Counted from the stretch's first letter, positions 18,292 through 26,599 are shown. The stretch: 64,000 nucleotides of DNA from Maridesulfovibrio frigidus DSM 17176 (GCF_000711735.1 NZ_JONL01000001.1:1-64000); one strand, 5' to 3'. The notes: a model not told the origin generated them from the letters alone. A program made the numbers and translations.

Positions 18292-18321
18292 AGCCTGAAC
18301 GCCCAAAAAGACGCTCAGGCT
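18292..18321 (-). terminator. Leftward terminator beside the tRNA-like fragment
   Basis: Stem AGCCTGAaCG/CGcTCAGGCT with eight T on its minus-strand 3' side (complement of 18284-18291). No gene immediately to its right needs it, since the OmpA gene has its own terminator. It may catch read-through. Confidence 0.65.
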
Positions 18322-18464
18322 CTGCTAAAATCATATACCTCCCTCAAATTGTCGACCTGCCTTAACTCTATCCCTCGGAGAAACTGACAACCTAACTATT
18401 AGGCTGACATATTCAAGATATCACTACCTCGTAACTGATCTTACTTCCTATCCCAAACAATAAA

Positions 18465-18493
18465 GCGCACTTGCCATATACTGACAAGTGCGC
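18465..18493 (-). terminator. Terminator of the FecR/OmpA operon
   Basis: A 9-bp stem GCGCACTTG/CAAGTGCGC is followed by TTTATTGTTT on the minus strand. Confidence 0.75.
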
Positions 18494-18543
18494 CCATTTC
18501 ATTCTCTACAAATACTTTTTTGATTTCTATAGCTATTAATAGA

Positions 18544-19116
18544 TTAGCGAACCAAAACCTCTACCCGTCTGTTCTTGGGCTGACTATGTCCATCCGGTGT
18601 TGGTATAAGTGGATTTTCCTCGCCATGAGAAACAGTCTGGATTTGATCGTCAGGAATACCCTGTTTCATTAGCATCTTGCTTATTTTCTGTGCGCGCCTA
18701 AGCGATAGGCCGTAGTTGTAAGTATTATCGCCTACAGCATCAGTATGGCCGATAACGGACACATCTGTGGAAGAGCGATCTTTGTAGGCTTCAAGTATTG
18801 CTGGTAGCAGTTTTTTAGATTTGGGCTTCATCTTGGTTGAATCGTGATAGAAATAGAGCAAAAATCTTTCTGTGCGTTTGGGCTGAGCAGCCAAAGCTCC
18901 CGAAAAAGTTTTTTCAATCTCACTTTCAGACATAACGTACGACTGCGGTTTAGTGCCGACAGCTTGATGCGGTTCATCAAGCACCACAGTCTCACCATCA
19001 TGCATAGTAACAGTAACTGCTCCGACATGACCATCGAGGTCGGGCAAAAGCACTACAGTCTGTCCGCAACCAGCCAAGAACAAAGTACATATAATAAGTA
19101 GTAATATTTTTTTCAT
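18544..19116 (-). CDS. OmpA-family lipoprotein
   Basis: This 190-residue lipoprotein has signal peptide and lipobox LAGC (Cys17) and a C-terminal OmpA/MotB peptidoglycan-binding domain (about 85-190). Key motifs in that domain are VIGHTDAVGD, YNYGLSLRRAQ and the end PKNRRVEVLV. The ATG at 19116 has AGGTGA. It starts 8 bases after the FecR gene, so the two are one operon. It probably links the outer membrane to peptidoglycan. The FecR neighbour suggests a paired envelope role that I cannot specify. Confidence 0.88.
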   Translation of the reverse strand: MKKILLLIICTLFLAGCGQTVVLLPDLDGHVGAVTVTMHDGETVVLDEPHQAVGTKPQSYVMSESEIEKTFSGALAAQPKRTERFLLYFYHDSTKMKPKSKKLLPAILEAYKDRSSTDVSVIGHTDAVGDNTYNYGLSLRRAQKISKMLMKQGIPDDQIQTVSHGEENPLIPTPDGHSQPKNRRVEVLVR

Positions 19117-19124
19117 AATTTCAC

Positions 19125-19610
19125 CTAATCAACCTTAACTAGAAATCTGGTGCCACGAATACCGATAGTAGCAAGAGGAGTTTCAACACTCATTCTCTCC
19201 GGAGCAATCTTTGACATCTGCCCGGTTATGAACTGAGCGGTTCCTTTACCGACATTTGCCAAAAACGCCATAGCATCATCTGCGGGATTAAAGACAAACT
19301 CATCAATACGGACTTCGGTTTTAGGCCCTAAAGAAAGAATAGTGTCATCACGAAAAATAACTCCGATCGAAGAAGAAGACGCAGTAACAAGTGTATCTCC
19401 TTGATACAAATGATCCCCAACTGAGGCCGAAGTTCGCGCCTTGTCACGAATAAGGTACGCATCACCGGAAACTGTTTTTACTGACCCAATAAAATCTACT
19501 TGAGAGGCGGTAGGAGCAGTCGCAACGGCTCCCGCACTAGCGACAACAGCAAGAACCATCATTATAAGCATTGCTAATAATACACGTCGAAAAATCCTGA
19601 TTAATCTCAT
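19125..19610 (-). CDS. FecR-domain secreted protein
   Basis: This 161-residue protein has an N-terminal signal or anchor segment (about 9-30, rich in Leu/Met/Val) and a FecR-type domain. The domain is recognisable from VKTVSGDAYLIRDKARTSASVGD, LYQGDTLVTA, IGVIFRDDTILSLGP and the terminal ATIGIRGTRFLV. In FecR proper this fold senses a TonB receptor, but stand-alone secreted FecR-domain proteins occur beside OmpA proteins and adenylate-cyclase-like sensors in other bacteria. No FecI sigma factor is nearby. The ATG at 19610 follows AAAAGGAG. Confidence 0.85.
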   Translation of the reverse strand: MRLIRIFRRVLLAMLIMMVLAVVASAGAVATAPTASQVDFIGSVKTVSGDAYLIRDKARTSASVGDHLYQGDTLVTASSSSIGVIFRDDTILSLGPKTEVRIDEFVFNPADDAMAFLANVGKGTAQFITGQMSKIAPERMSVETPLATIGIRGTRFLVKVD

Positions 19611-19817
19611 ACGATCTCCTTTTCACTTTAATCACAAAAATGATAATTTACTGTTACATAGTAGAATATCTAAGTAAACAATATAAACTTTCGCATTTAT
19701 AACATAACTATATCTAGGCTGTAATCGCATGAAAAGTTGCAACACTTAGCAACTAAGTATAATTGAGATTCTCATAAACCACAGTTCAGCCAATACATCA
19801 AAAAAAGGAGCTATATA

Positions 19818-20522
19818 ATGTCACCAACTAAAGTAGCCGTTATTACGGCAGGCGGAAGCGGAATGGGCGCTGGAGCAGCTAGAAAGTTAGCGTCAGAAGG
19901 ATATCAAGTAGCGATTCTTTCTTCATCTGGTAAGGGAGAAGCTCTGGCGAAAGAGCTTGGCGGGCTCGGTTTCACAGGATCTAACAGATCTCCTGAAGAT
20001 ATTTCAAACTTTATCAATGCTGTTATGGAAAAATATGGCCGAATTGACGTAGCCGTGAACAGTGCTGGACATGGCCCTAAAGGTGATATTCTCGAAATGA
20101 AAGATGAAGACTGGATTGCCGGTATGGAAGTATACCTGCTTAACGTCATTCGCGTAGTCAGGCTCGTTACTCCGATCATGCTTGAACAGGGTTCAGGCTC
20201 AATAGTTAATGTTTCTACATACGCTTGCTTCGAGCCGGAAGCACTATTCCCGACCTCAGGAGTATTTCGCTCAGGACTGGCCGCATTCAGCAAGCTTTTC
20301 GCAGACCAGTACGCAGCGAAGGGAATCCGGATTAACAACATCCTTCCCGGGTTTATCGATAGCCTTCCCGAAACAGATGAACGCCGTAATCGCATCCCTA
20401 TGGGCCGCTATGGCAAAGTTGAAGAAATCGCTGAAGCTATTGCCTTCCTCGCATCTGAAAAATCCAGCTACATAACAGGGCAGAACCTGCGCGTAGATGG
20501 CGGAATTACTCGCTCAGTTTAA
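19818..20522 (+). CDS. Short-chain dehydrogenase/reductase
   Basis: This 234-residue NAD(P)-dependent oxidoreductase has a Rossmann fold. The dinucleotide-binding motif is ITAGGSGMGAG, the NAG motif appears as NSAG, and the C-terminal YITGQNLRVDGG is a typical SDR ending. The usual catalytic YxxxK is not seen in its canonical place: the segment after NVSTYACFEPEALFPTSGVFRSGLAAFSKLFA has FRSGLAAFSK where most have YxxSK. It may therefore be catalytically altered. The ATG at 19818 follows AAAGGAG. It is monocistronic with its own terminator. The substrate is unknown. Confidence 0.85.
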   Translation: MSPTKVAVITAGGSGMGAGAARKLASEGYQVAILSSSGKGEALAKELGGLGFTGSNRSPEDISNFINAVMEKYGRIDVAVNSAGHGPKGDILEMKDEDWIAGMEVYLLNVIRVVRLVTPIMLEQGSGSIVNVSTYACFEPEALFPTSGVFRSGLAAFSKLFADQYAAKGIRINNILPGFIDSLPETDERRNRIPMGRYGKVEEIAEAIAFLASEKSSYITGQNLRVDGGITRSV

Positions 20523-20567
20523 AGAAGCCCAAGCGCAGTGCATTTAAAAATCTATTTCTCATAATAA

Positions 20568-20602
20568 AACGAGGCCGGATTAAGATCCGACCTCGTTTTT
20601 TA
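20568..20602 (+). terminator. Terminator of the SDR gene
   Basis: Stem AACGAGGcCGGAT/ATCCGaCCTCGTT with one mismatch and a TAAG loop, followed by a T-run. Confidence 0.88.
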
Positions 20603-20688
20603 TGTAAAAGATATTAACGACACAGTAATTCTCTTTTAATATGCCAAAGATAATAGTATGAAAAGAGATCAAAAACACGGAGGAAGTT

Positions 20689-21114
20689 ATGAGTATTACT
20701 AAAGACGAGGTTCGAAATCTGTTCAGCCATCTTGAAACCGGAGATGCAGACTCCTTTTTCAATCACGTAAGCCCTGATGTTGACTGGACTGTTATGGGAA
20801 CCCACCCACTTGCAGGTCGTTACACCAGCCTTGAGATTTTTCGTCAAAAAACATTTAACCGTTTGGCCCCATGTTTAACAGCTCCCATCAGGCTTTCTCT
20901 GAAAACTGTTTTCATTGACGGGAACACAGCTATTGTTGAATTGATAGCAACATCTCAAGCCTTGCAAGGCTGGGATTTCGACAACAAATACTGCTGGATT
21001 ATCGAGTTCGAAGAAAAAACAATAATTCGCGTACGGGCATATCTCGACTCAAACATGGTCGACCGCTTAATTGCAGAAGGCGAGGCGGCCAGTGAGTATT
21101 ACTATAGAGGCTAG
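20689..21114 (+). CDS. SnoaL/NTF2-like protein
   Basis: This 141-residue protein has the NTF2-like cone fold seen in SnoaL-type polyketide cyclases and small stress-related proteins. Typical segments are FSHLETGDADSFFNHVSPDVDWTV, HPLAGRY and the closing VRAYLDSNMVDRLI. These proteins bind small hydrophobic molecules or act as isomerases, and family membership does not give a reaction. The ATG at 20689 follows CGGAGG. Its stop overlaps by a few bases the stop of the convergent GGDEF-EAL gene, so no terminator is shared between them. Confidence 0.78.
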   Translation: MSITKDEVRNLFSHLETGDADSFFNHVSPDVDWTVMGTHPLAGRYTSLEIFRQKTFNRLAPCLTAPIRLSLKTVFIDGNTAIVELIATSQALQGWDFDNKYCWIIEFEEKTIIRVRAYLDSNMVDRLIAEGEAASEYYYRG

Positions 21115-23972
21115 AGCCTTGCTTTCAGGAAAGCGATCAATTCGAGAAGTGGCATTGGCTTACCAAATAGATATCCCTGCCCCTTTGCACAGCCGAACTT
21201 GCGAAGCATTTCTGCCTGCTCTTCTGTCTCTACACCCTCAGCAACGACATCAAGTCCTAGATTGTGGCTCATATTAACCACAGTCTGAACAATCTGTGCG
21301 TCATCCTTATCATGCGTAATATCCATTACAAAAGAACGATCAACTTTTAAAGTCGTGAGCGGGAAAGTTTTGAGATACGCAAGAGAGGAATACCCTGTTC
21401 CAAAGTCATCAATGGACAGTGAAAAACCCATTGCTGTAATATTATTCAAAGTATCCACAGTCTTATCAATGTCGTTCATAAGCACGGATTCTGTTATTTC
21501 AAATTCCAGCATATTTGGATCGGCATTACAGGAATTGACGACTTCTTTTACGGTCTGCAAAAGATTTTCCTCTTGAAACTGCCTTGCAGATAGATTGATA
21601 GAAATCATCAAATCATGTCCGCCCTTATTTCTTATTTCATGCTGATCCATGCAGGAGTGTTCCATGACAGTGCGCCCTATGGGAACAATTAGTCCTGTTT
21701 CCTCGGCAAGTGGAATAAATTCCAAAGGCGATATAACCTCACCATCTTGGCGAATCCAACGAACCAAAGCTTCAAGCCCTATGACATGACCTGAATTAAG
21801 ATCAACCTTAGGCTGATAATATACAACAAATTCTTGCTTCTGCACGGCTGTACGAAGAGCATTCTCCAACTGAAGGCGACGTTCCACACGGTCATGCATT
21901 TCCTGGCGGAACATGTGATATCCGTTCTTCCCTTCGCCCTTTGCCTGATACATCGCCATATCTGCGTTTTTAATCAGTGTTCCGGGATCGTCTCCGTCGT
22001 CAGGAAAGACAGTAATACCGAGACTGGTTGTAACATGAAGTTCATTTCCATCGATTTCAAACGGAGCAGAAAAAGCCATTAGAAGGCGTTTGGCCTGATT
22101 AATCAAATGGCGCTCATCTGTAACATCTTCAACCATAATGACAAACTCATCTCCACCAAGTCTTGCAATGGTATCCTGTTCGCGAAACACATTAGAAATT
22201 CTAGTGGTGGTACGCTGTAAAAGGCGATCCCCTAAAGCGTGCCCAAGTGAATCATTAATCGTTTTAAAATTATCCAGATCTATAAAAAAGAGTGCAATGC
22301 GTGTCTCGAGACGTTTAGCATGCGCAATGGCAATCGTAATACGATCGAGCAAAAGGGCACGATTAGGCAAGCCTGTTAAAGCATCATGATGAGCCTGAAA
22401 CTGAAGTTGTTCCTCTTTGCTCTTCATCTCGGTTATATCATGGAACACAGCTACATAATGAGTAGGCTCACCGGAAGAATTGCGGATAGCACTAATGCTG
22501 AGCATTTCAGGGTAGGATTCACCATTTTTGCGCCTATTCCAGATTTCGCCAACCCAATGTCCGTCAAGTGCAAGCTTTGACCACATCTGATCATAAAAAG
22601 ACTTATCATGCTTATCGGACTTTAAGACACTAGGATTCTTGCCGATAACTTCATCAACTTCATAACCAGTAATGGTCGTAAATCCGGGATTAGCAGCGAC
22701 GATGTTACCCTTAATATCTGTTATTGAAATACCCTCTAGAGCATTATTAAACACTTCTTCAAAAAGGCGACGTTGATATTCTGATTCCTGGCGTATTCCG
22801 ACTTCAACATTGAGATTTTTCTCGACAGTGTCCAAATGATCCATAAAAGCATTAAATTTGCGGGACAAAATACCAATCTCATCTGGAGCACTGTTCTCAG
22901 AACGGATTGCCATATCCCCTTCTGCAGCCTTGGAAAAAAGTCCCACAAGCCTTTCTACCGGACGTGTAATACTTAATCCGAGCACAGCACTTAAGGGTAA
23001 AGCAACAAGCAGAGACAAAAACACTGAGATAAGTACTAAATAAATAATATTATCTAGTGGCTCATAGATTTCATCTGCATAGACAGAAGCGGCTACAATC
23101 CAGTCCATCTCAGGAAAATATTTAAAAACGGCTATTTTGTCACGAACCACATCACTGTCAAGATCCTTCCATTCATAATATAATTGCCCACTCTTCTGCT
23201 CATAAATATCCCGCATAAAAGAGTAGCCAAGAACATCTGCGTAATTACTGAAATTACCTTCAACCCATGGATGAAGAATGGTTTGACCATTTTTACCTAC
23301 AATAAAAATGTAACCACTTTCTCCGAGCTTGATCTCCGCAATTTGAGAACGAAAGTCGTCAACATCAATAAGAGAATCAAATTCTTCACGATAAGACGAG
23401 GCAGATATAATCCAATCCCACGGCTTAAAGTAGGTCATATAAAGAGCTTTAGGCCTGGTTTTAGATTCACCGGGATTCGCCCATTCGTATTCTAAATAGC
23501 CTGTCTTTTTAGCAATCTGTCTACGGACAATATCCCTGCTTGTCAGGTCTTGAAGCTTCAAAGCTTCACTGGGATGCACCTCAACACGTCCGTTGCTATT
23601 GAGGCAATAGACATACCCAGTGCGGCCAATTGGCTGGCTGGATAAAAGTTTTTCCGCGGTTTCTTTAGCATCTTTCTCAGTTATCTCACCACGCTCATAT
23701 TGATTATATAAAGATGTAACAATATCATGGTTTTTCTCAGCAACAGCACGCAAATAATTGCGAACTGAAACATCAACAGCAACCTTGATCATGTTGATCG
23801 TCGTCGTTGTCGTATTAGCCAGTTCTTCCTCAATGTTATCCTGAATAACACTGCGCACTAAAGGGTATATGGTCGACCCGCAGAGTATCAGAGAAAACAC
23901 GAGCAACATACTGAACACAATAATCAGACGTGCTTTGATTCTAAAACGGGAAAGAAAATTATAAAATTTCAT
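21111..23972 (-). CDS. Cache-HAMP-PAS-GGDEF-EAL signalling protein
   Basis: This membrane-bound cyclic-di-GMP enzyme has about 953 residues. An N-terminal helix (about 13-33) is followed by two tandem periplasmic Cache domains (GRTGYVYCLNSNGRVEVHP and GESGYIFIVGKNGQTILHP), a second helix near 315-340, HAMP (ITRPVERLVG), a PAS domain (FEEVFNNALEGISITDIKG), GGDEF (ARLGGDEFVI) and EAL (LEALVRW, with DDFGTGYSSL and the loop-6 VDRSFV). Both active sites look intact, so it could make or degrade c-di-GMP depending on the ligand. I use the ATG at 23972, which begins just before the first helix; an ATG at 24005 is possible. Confidence 0.9.
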   Translation of the reverse strand: MKFYNFLSRFRIKARLIIVFSMLLVFSLILCGSTIYPLVRSVIQDNIEEELANTTTTTINMIKVAVDVSVRNYLRAVAEKNHDIVTSLYNQYERGEITEKDAKETAEKLLSSQPIGRTGYVYCLNSNGRVEVHPSEALKLQDLTSRDIVRRQIAKKTGYLEYEWANPGESKTRPKALYMTYFKPWDWIISASSYREEFDSLIDVDDFRSQIAEIKLGESGYIFIVGKNGQTILHPWVEGNFSNYADVLGYSFMRDIYEQKSGQLYYEWKDLDSDVVRDKIAVFKYFPEMDWIVAASVYADEIYEPLDNIIYLVLISVFLSLLVALPLSAVLGLSITRPVERLVGLFSKAAEGDMAIRSENSAPDEIGILSRKFNAFMDHLDTVEKNLNVEVGIRQESEYQRRLFEEVFNNALEGISITDIKGNIVAANPGFTTITGYEVDEVIGKNPSVLKSDKHDKSFYDQMWSKLALDGHWVGEIWNRRKNGESYPEMLSISAIRNSSGEPTHYVAVFHDITEMKSKEEQLQFQAHHDALTGLPNRALLLDRITIAIAHAKRLETRIALFFIDLDNFKTINDSLGHALGDRLLQRTTTRISNVFREQDTIARLGGDEFVIMVEDVTDERHLINQAKRLLMAFSAPFEIDGNELHVTTSLGITVFPDDGDDPGTLIKNADMAMYQAKGEGKNGYHMFRQEMHDRVERRLQLENALRTAVQKQEFVVYYQPKVDLNSGHVIGLEALVRWIRQDGEVISPLEFIPLAEETGLIVPIGRTVMEHSCMDQHEIRNKGGHDLMISINLSARQFQEENLLQTVKEVVNSCNADPNMLEFEITESVLMNDIDKTVDTLNNITAMGFSLSIDDFGTGYSSLAYLKTFPLTTLKVDRSFVMDITHDKDDAQIVQTVVNMSHNLGLDVVAEGVETEEQAEMLRKFGCAKGQGYLFGKPMPLLELIAFLKARL

Positions 23973-24295
23973 AAGTTCACTATTATTTGAGATATTTAAA
24001 AACATCTATAATCATATATTGGAATCAGTAAGATACATCAACAACGAATAAACCTGTAGTTATTTATACACCACAAACATATAATAAACAGACAGCAATG
24101 TAACTAGGCAAAAGATAATAACACAAAAATAACACTATGATAAAGTTTCATTAACTATTCTAACAACAATCCTTGACACCTATAGCTGTCAGGCATATTT
24201 TTTTGCCCCGCAAGACCTGCGTACACTTGAAAATATCAGCTTAAACGCTCCACCTCGAGCCTGACTCAATTTAGTCTAACTTTGGAATAATACTC

Positions 24296-25468
24296 ATGCC
24301 CAATTTACTGTTATTGGCACTCCTCGCCACATTCCCTGCAATGTCTACAGACATGTATTTGCCAGCAATTCCAACGCTCCAAAAGATCTGGGGGATTAGC
24401 TTGGTAGAGGCGAACGTATCATTAGTAGCCTTTTTTCTGAGTTTTAGTGGATTCTTACTAATCCATGGTCCACTTTCCGATAGGGTCGGGCGTAAGCCTG
24501 TTCTGTTGGGAGGAATTACCATTTTCATAATTGGCTGCCTGCTCTGCTCCACAGCCCAATCAATTACATGGCTTGTTGCAGCACGAATTATCCAGGCGGC
24601 AGGTGCGGCTGCGGCCTTCACCCTATCACTGGCACTATCCAAAGATCTTTACGAAGGACCGGAAAGACAAAAAATTCTGGCTTGGGTAGGTGTTATTTTA
24701 GCTCTTTCTCCAATGCTAGCACCTACTCTAGGAAGCTGGCTGCTTCTGGTCGCATCATGGCGTTGGATTTTTGTGTGTCAGGCTATTCTGGCTGTGATTT
24801 CGTTATACGGATCTTTCAAGCTTGAGGAGCCCCTCAAAGTTAAAACTCGTGGAGGAGTTTTTGCCGTTGCCTCGCGTTATTTAATCTTACTCAAAAACAC
24901 ACGATATCTAGTATACACGCTGTCTTTTTCACTGATGACACTTGGACACTTTGCCTTTATCGGAGGCTCACCTGATATTTTCATCACGGGATATGGAGTT
25001 TCGGCTCAAGCATTCGGATACTACTTCGGGCTAAATGCTTTGGGATTAATGCTTGGCTCTTTCACATGCTCTAGATTTTGTGGAGGCTTGAAACCACTCC
25101 AAATACTGACCATTTCATTATCAGGGATGCTTGTAGCTGCCACATTTTTAACCATCGAAGGCGGCTCTTCACCCATCTGGTTTGTAGGACCAATGCTAGT
25201 GATGTCTTACCTTCTTGGGCTGAGTCGTCCAATCAGCAACAACATGATCTTGGAAGAAGTGGATCAAGACGTAGGCACAGCATCATCATTTCTGACATTC
25301 ACCATTTTCATAATAGGTGCAGTGTCGATGCAATTCATAGCATTCGACTGGTCAAATAAACCTGCTATGATAGGGAAACTAGCACTCATAGGTGTCTCAA
25401 TACCCTTAATAACAATGTGGGCAATGAATGTCATTACCCGTAGAAGAGTATTAAAAAGCAATAAATAA
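24296..25468 (+). CDS. MFS drug exporter, Bcr/CflA type
   Basis: This 390-residue protein shows the 12-helix pattern of major facilitator drug:H+ antiporters. The opening ATFPAMSTDMYLPAIP and the motif A stretch GPLSDRVGRKPVLLGG are characteristic of the Bcr/CflA branch (bicyclomycin, chloramphenicol or sulfonamide efflux in known members). The start at 24296 has only a weak GGA upstream. Its actual substrate is unknown. The next plus-strand terminator is about 270 bases downstream. Confidence 0.88.
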   Translation: MPNLLLLALLATFPAMSTDMYLPAIPTLQKIWGISLVEANVSLVAFFLSFSGFLLIHGPLSDRVGRKPVLLGGITIFIIGCLLCSTAQSITWLVAARIIQAAGAAAAFTLSLALSKDLYEGPERQKILAWVGVILALSPMLAPTLGSWLLLVASWRWIFVCQAILAVISLYGSFKLEEPLKVKTRGGVFAVASRYLILLKNTRYLVYTLSFSLMTLGHFAFIGGSPDIFITGYGVSAQAFGYYFGLNALGLMLGSFTCSRFCGGLKPLQILTISLSGMLVAATFLTIEGGSSPIWFVGPMLVMSYLLGLSRPISNNMILEEVDQDVGTASSFLTFTIFIIGAVSMQFIAFDWSNKPAMIGKLALIGVSIPLITMWAMNVITRRRVLKSNK

Positions 25469-25743
25469 TACAACGCGAATGAACACTATATCCCCTCGGA
25501 TAAACGTGGAGACTAGCGCAAGACAAGGTTTCTAATGAGTTTTGTGTAATCCTAGAACCGCTGCTTAAGTAAGCTCGAGATCTAGCGTAGAGGACATATT
25601 TATCATTGCAAAAAGAAAGATAGCATCCTGCCTGTTTGTTAGTCTGCGGCAAAACACTAAAAAGAATTGGTGAAAAAACTGTGGTAGAAAAACGGGGAAA
25701 GGCTTAATTCGTGAGAATTTGACATGAAATAGAAATAAGGAAG

Positions 25744-25773
25744 GGAGTGGTCTAGGCGACTGCTCCTTTTTTT
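25744..25773 (+). terminator. Plus-strand terminator downstream of the MFS gene
   Basis: A 9-bp stem GGAGTGGTC/GACTGCTCC with two wobble pairs and a TAGGC loop, followed by seven T. Confidence 0.8.
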
Positions 25774-25814
25774 ATGAGGAATATCGAGCTGCTTGTTTTA
25801 CTGTCAGTTAAATC

Positions 25815-25855
25815 GGTTCATCCGGTTCAGAGTTAATCAATGAACCGGATGAACC
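25815..25855. repeat. Perfect 15-bp inverted repeat
   Basis: GGTTCATCCGGTTCA at 25815-25829 and its exact complement at 25841-25855 enclose an 11-base loop. There is no T-run on either side. Each arm also contains a repeated GGTTCA unit. It sits 24 bases from the end of the small basic-protein gene and may stabilise its message or be a bidirectional stop. Confidence 0.7.
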
Positions 25856-25879
25856 CGCTTCTAACTTCTGACCAGACAT

Positions 25880-26044
25880 TTAGTCCGCCACCGAGCCATC
25901 GTCTACGATATCAACAGCTTCGCCCTTTTCAGCTTGGCTTGCTTGTTTCTTCGCTAACTGGCGTTGTTTCTTTTCTTCTTTCTTTTTCGCCTTCGCTAAA
26001 TCCTTCTGACGTTTTTCAAACTTATAATTGCGATTAGGTGGCAA
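25880..26044 (-). CDS. Small basic coiled-coil-like protein
   Basis: This small protein of about 55 residues has a strongly charged Lys/Glu/Gln core (FEKRQKDLAKAKKKEEKKQ), probably one long helix, and an acidic tail. I recognise similar short basic proteins in many proteobacterial genomes but know no function. The start is probably TTG at 26044, because GGGAGAG lies 6 bases upstream; the in-frame ATG at 26065 has no ribosome site and would place the site inside the gene. It follows the RRM gene on the same strand, separated by a terminator and a 12-bp palindrome (26069-26080). Confidence 0.65.
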   Translation of the reverse strand: MPPNRNYKFEKRQKDLAKAKKKEEKKQRQLAKKQASQAEKGEAVDIVDDGSVAD

Positions 26045-26068
26045 TGAACTCTCCCAGTAAAACATTTT

Positions 26069-26080
26069 GGTCTATAGACC
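26069..26080. promoter_or_regulatory. 12-bp perfect palindrome
   Basis: GGTCTATAGACC lies between the RRM gene terminator and the small basic-protein gene. It could be an operator or part of the terminator's downstream region. No direct evidence of a role. Confidence 0.3.
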
Positions 26081-26085
26081 GAAAA

Positions 26086-26114
26086 CGCCCGCCTCCCATA
26101 AAGAGAGACGGGCG
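26086..26114 (-). terminator. Terminator of the RRM gene
   Basis: A 10-bp stem CGCCCGTCTC/GAGGCGGGCG with one wobble pair and a 9-base loop, followed by TTTTC on the minus strand. Confidence 0.8.
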
Positions 26115-26141
26115 CTGTACCAACTAGTGTTTAACTAAAAA

Positions 26142-26405
26142 CTACCAGCGTGGACGCTCTTCACGTGGCTTAGCTTCGTTAACCTTAAGGTTACGTCCGC
26201 CGAAATCTTTTCCGTCCATGTTCGCGATAACTTCGAGAGCACCGGAATCGTCCATTTCAACAAAGCCAAATCCGCGAGGACGGCCAGTTTCACGATCTTC
26301 GATAAGATTGATAGAAATTACTTCACCGTAAGCTTCGAAAGCGGAACGGATTTCATCTTCAGTAGCAGACCAAGGCAAGTTTCCAACATAAAGTTTTTTA
26401 GACAT
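26142..26405 (-). CDS. RRM-domain RNA-binding protein
   Basis: This 87-residue protein is a single RNA recognition motif. RNP2 reads LYVGNL and RNP1 reads RGFGFVEM, with the aromatic residues that stack on RNA. The short tail is basic (KPREERPRW). Single-RRM proteins of this type in cyanobacteria and other bacteria are often cold-induced and are thought to act as RNA chaperones. I start it at the ATG at 26405, preceded by TAGGAG, where the fold begins. Upstream lies a leader of roughly 160 bases that contains an internal terminator, which suggests regulated read-through. Confidence 0.92.
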   Translation of the reverse strand: MSKKLYVGNLPWSATEDEIRSAFEAYGEVISINLIEDRETGRPRGFGFVEMDDSGALEVIANMDGKDFGGRNLKVNEAKPREERPRW

Positions 26406-26463
26406 TATATATTCTCCTAAAAAATTGTTTGAGAGCTGACACTTTCGCACCAACAAAAAAAAA

Positions 26464-26566
26464 GAGCAGTGTACAAGATGCACATTGCTCCTCGATATAC
26501 CTGTTTTATAAGCTAGCTTTGGTCACATTCGGACCACGCCTCCACGGGCGTTGCTTGCGTCTAGAA
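26464..26566 (-). ncRNA. Structured leader RNA with internal terminator, upstream of the RRM gene
   Basis: On the minus strand three hairpins follow one another: ACGCC/GGCGT (26536-26551), TGGTC/GACCA (26520-26536) and a terminator hairpin GAGCAaTGTGCA/TGTACAcTGCTC (26464-26490) with a TCT loop and nine T after it (complement of 26455-26463). A palindrome AGCTAGCT (26511-26518) lies between. The terminator sits about 60 bases upstream of the RRM start codon, so transcription must be regulated past it or the leader is a short RNA. I recognise no known riboswitch. The 5' end is estimated. Confidence 0.55.
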
Positions 26567-26593
26567 ATCTTAAATCCACCAATGCGGAACAAA

Positions 26594-26599
26594 TGTCAA
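26594..26599 (-). promoter_or_regulatory. Candidate -35 box of the RRM leader
   Basis: A consensus TTGACA on the minus strand, within an AAATGTCaaGACATTT inverted repeat (26591-26606). The matching -10 is poor: GATTTA or ATTTAA at 17-18 bases, or TAAGAT at 21 bases. The exact transcription start is therefore uncertain. Confidence 0.35.

Larger units (their letters stand above)
18209..18543. other. Gap after the toxin gene
   Basis: It holds the tRNA-Ser-like fragment (18233-18280), a terminator pointing leftwards (18292-18321) and the OmpA-gene terminator (18465-18493). A 63-codon frame across it (18196-18387) runs through the tRNA-like sequence and the hairpin and is not a gene. Confidence 0.6.
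25469..26043. other. Gap with an orphan terminator and a long inverted repeat
   Basis: After the MFS stop no gene is evident until the small minus-strand protein that ends at 25880. The gap holds a plus-strand terminator (25744-25773) and a perfect 15-bp inverted repeat (25815-25855). I see no good promoter that would make the stretch before the terminator a small RNA, so the terminator probably serves the exporter. Confidence 0.5.

Noticed and set aside
18196-18387. 63-codon plus-strand frame after the toxin gene
   Set aside because: It overlaps the toxin end, the tRNA-like repeat and a terminator; not a gene.
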